Source: F23-B02 sp963613665
GTDB lineage: Bacteria; Bacillota; Clostridia; Oscillospirales; Oscillospiraceae
Reading direction: 5' to 3'
Assembly: GCA_963613665.1 (NCBI GenBank)
Contig: CAVEAL010000024.1
Span: forward strand, 1 to 35,702
DNA: 35,702 nt
Both the position numbers and the translations under genes were made by a program. The notes below the pieces were generated by a model. The model made no database searches, was not told where the DNA came from, and saw only the letters and a list, made by a program, of their open reading frames with translations. Positions within the stretch are counted from its first letter, which is position 1, and every line of letters starts with the position of its first letter. Positions 34,058-35,702 of the stretch are shown piece after piece.

Positions 34058-35452
34058 ATGAAACGCACTAAGATCGCTCAGATATTTGCCTCGGCGGAGA
34101 GCTTCGGCGGCAAGGAGATAACCGTCTGCGGCTGGGCGCGCACCATCCGCGACATGAAGAATTTCGGCTTTATAGAGCTCAACGACGGCTCGTGCTTCAA
34201 GAGCCTTCAGGTCGTGCTCGAGCGTGACAAGCTTGCCAACTACGACGAGCTTGCACACCAGAACGTGGGTGCGGCGTTCATCGCAAAGGGCGAGCTCGTG
34301 CTCACGCCCGATGCCAAGCAGCCCTTTGAGCTCAAGGCAAGAGAGGTCGTCGTCGAGGGCGTGTCTTCCCCCGACTATCCGCTTCAGAAAAAGCGCCACA
34401 GCGTCGAGTTCCTGCGCACCATCCAGCACCTTCGTCCGCGCACGAACCTGTTTTCCGCGACCTTCCGCGTCCGCAGCGTAGCGGCGCAGGCGGTGCACGA
34501 ATTTTTCCGCAATAACGGCTTTGTATACGTCCACACACCGATCATCACGGGCTCGGACTGCGAGGGCGCGGGAGAGATGTTCCGCGTGACCACGCTCGAC
34601 CTCAACAACCTCCCCCTGCGCGAGGACGGCAAGGTGGACGACAGCAAGGATTTCTTCGGCAAGGTCACGAGCCTTACCGTCTCCGGGCAGCTCAACGCCG
34701 AGAACTTCGCCATGGCCTTCGGCGATGTGTACACCTTCGGCCCGACCTTCCGAGCCGAGGTATCGTATACGCAGCGCCACGCCGCCGAGTTCTGGATGAT
34801 CGAACCCGAGATGGCCTTTGCCGACCTCTATGACTACATGGACAACGCCGAGGCGATGGTCAAGTACGTCATCAACACCGTGCTCGAGCGCTGCCCGCAG
34901 GAGATGCAGTTTTTCAATTCCTTCGTCGATAAGGGCCTGCTCGAGAGACTCGAAAATGTCGTCTCCAACGAATTCGACCGCATAAGCTACACCGAGGCCG
35001 TCGATATTCTCAGGGAAAGCGGCGAGAAGTTTGACTTCCCCGTCGAGTGGGGCATCGACCTCCAGACCGAGCACGAGCGCTACCTGACCGAAAAGGTCTT
35101 TAAAAAGCCCATCTTCGTCACCGATTACCCCAAGGATATCAAGGCGTTTTACATGCGCATGAACGACGACGGCAAGACCGTCGCGGCAGCAGACTGCCTT
35201 GTGCCCGGCGTCGGTGAGATCATCGGCGGCTCGCAGCGTGAGGAGCGCCTCGACGTACTGCTCGGACGCATGAACGAGCTGGGCCTGAATCCCGACGACT
35301 ACTGGTGGTATCTCGACCTGCGCCGCTACGGCTCCTGCCGCCACGCAGGCTACGGCATGGGCTTTGAGCGTCTGGTCATGTACCTCACCGGCGTCTCCAA
35401 TATCCGCGACGTAGAGCTCCATCCCCGCACCACCGGCAACGCTGATTTTTAG
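34058..35452 (+). CDS. asnS: Asparaginyl-tRNA synthetase
   Basis: A 464-residue class IIb synthetase charging tRNA-Asn. The N-terminal OB-fold (about 15-110, EITVCGWARTIRDMKNFGFIELNDG) reads the anticodon; the catalytic domain carries TPIITGSDCEGAGEMF, motif 2 in FGPTFRAE and motif 3 GYGMGFERLVMYLTG near the end. NP-type features such as the GDVYTFGPTFRAE run and absence of an AspRS insert support Asn. GGAG precedes the ATG at 34058, downstream of the promoter; longer upstream frames cross it. The stop TAG lies in a repeat A T-tract. Confidence 0.96.
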   Translation: MKRTKIAQIFASAESFGGKEITVCGWARTIRDMKNFGFIELNDGSCFKSLQVVLERDKLANYDELAHQNVGAAFIAKGELVLTPDAKQPFELKAREVVVEGVSSPDYPLQKKRHSVEFLRTIQHLRPRTNLFSATFRVRSVAAQAVHEFFRNNGFVYVHTPIITGSDCEGAGEMFRVTTLDLNNLPLREDGKVDDSKDFFGKVTSLTVSGQLNAENFAMAFGDVYTFGPTFRAEVSYTQRHAAEFWMIEPEMAFADLYDYMDNAEAMVKYVINTVLERCPQEMQFFNSFVDKGLLERLENVVSNEFDRISYTEAVDILRESGEKFDFPVEWGIDLQTEHERYLTEKVFKKPIFVTDYPKDIKAFYMRMNDDGKTVAAADCLVPGVGEIIGGSQREERLDVLLGRMNELGLNPDDYWWYLDLRRYGSCRHAGYGMGFERLVMYLTGVSNIRDVELHPRTTGNADF

Positions 35453-35560
35453 TGGCGCATTAAGGCTGTACCTATACATTTGCTGCGGACGCCCGGTATC
35501 CAGCCAATGGCGGAAACTACGGCGTTTTGCGTCTGTTAAGTGCGGCGTCAGCCGCAGCAT
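35444..35560 (+). repeat. Repeat A copy after asnS
   Basis: TTTTTAGTGGCGCATTAAGG, CTGTACCTATACA, GCCCGGTATCC and CGTTTTGCG. The asnS stop is inside the opening T-tract. The right half is diverged. Confidence 0.75.
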
Positions 35561-35565
35561 TATAG

Positions 35566-35604
35566 AAAAAAGACAGTGTAGATTTTAGTCTGCACTGTCT
35601 TTTT
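35566..35604. terminator. GACAGTG hairpin, copy 3
   Basis: AAAAAGACAGTGTAGA pairs with TCTGCACTGTCTTTTT (G-T allowed) around TTTTAG. It follows asnS and its repeat A copy. Confidence 0.85.
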
Positions 35605-35606
35605 CA

Positions 35607-35702
35607 GACTGTCAAAAAACCTATGCTGCTGCGTGAAGATGACCGCACAGCGGGGGAGCTCGAGGGGGCAAGACCCGCCTCGAGTTAGATAAACCGCCGT
35701 CG
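35607..35702. repeat. Repeat B, left part, cut by the window edge
   Basis: This matches 12899-12993 with few substitutions, starting GACTGTCAAAAAAC and ending TAAACCGCCGTCG at the edge. Differences in the GAGG/CCTC stem keep pairing (see findings). Confidence 0.85.

Overview
The window looks like chromosome from a fairly GC-rich member of the Clostridia (Bacillota), probably a gut Oscillospirales-type lineage. The evidence is the mix of genes (YlmH, a TetM-like housekeeping GTPase, CarD, an SLH-anchored 5'-nucleotidase, a C+ type L33), the AGGAGG-type ribosome binding sites, and TTGACA/TATAAT promoters. Lineage is an inference; there is no rRNA in the window.

Layout. 1-411 is a repeat array leading into pnp (412-2529). 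A bidirectional terminator separates pnp from a leftward ribbon-helix-helix protein/clpB operon (5938-2676). A second leftward operon (10194-6115) encodes a DUF362 protein, a TetM-like GTPase fused to a YacP/Rae1-type NYN nuclease domain, and YlmH. Divergent from it are an alpha/beta hydrolase, an MFS transporter and a 58-residue DUF6440 protein (10307-12870). A leftward four-gene lipid-type operon (17008-13127) follows: a CrtO-like acyltransferase, a diacylglycerol glycosyltransferase fused to a diacylglycerol kinase, a HAD phosphatase and a GNAT. Next come an FAD oxidoreductase, an SseB-domain protein, an isolated phage-tail-like gene pair with its own promoter and terminator, and an Asp/Glu racemase. 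A relic zone holds a tRNA 3' half and an integrase tail. Then come a small membrane protein, the secreted 5'-nucleotidase with SLH repeats, and a second relic zone (25186-25935). The rpmG-secE-nusG-rplK-rplA operon follows, with an L1-binding leader between rplK and rplA. The right end carries a cupin/HxlR divergent pair, a lipoprotein-like gene with alr, a CDF transporter, CarD and asnS.

The most interesting biology is of two kinds. First, the DUF362/TetM-NYN/YlmH operon joins an A-site-binding GTPase fold, a Rae1-like ribosome-dependent nuclease fold and a ribosome-quality-control RNA-binding protein. This suggests a ribosome rescue or mRNA-cleavage module. Second, intergenic space is full of structured repeats. 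One family (here repeat A) usually abuts stop codons and in two cases supplies the last codons of unrelated proteins. Another (repeat B) is a roughly 200-base multi-stem element whose two copies show compensatory base changes. A conserved GACAGTG hairpin terminator recurs three times beside repeat A.
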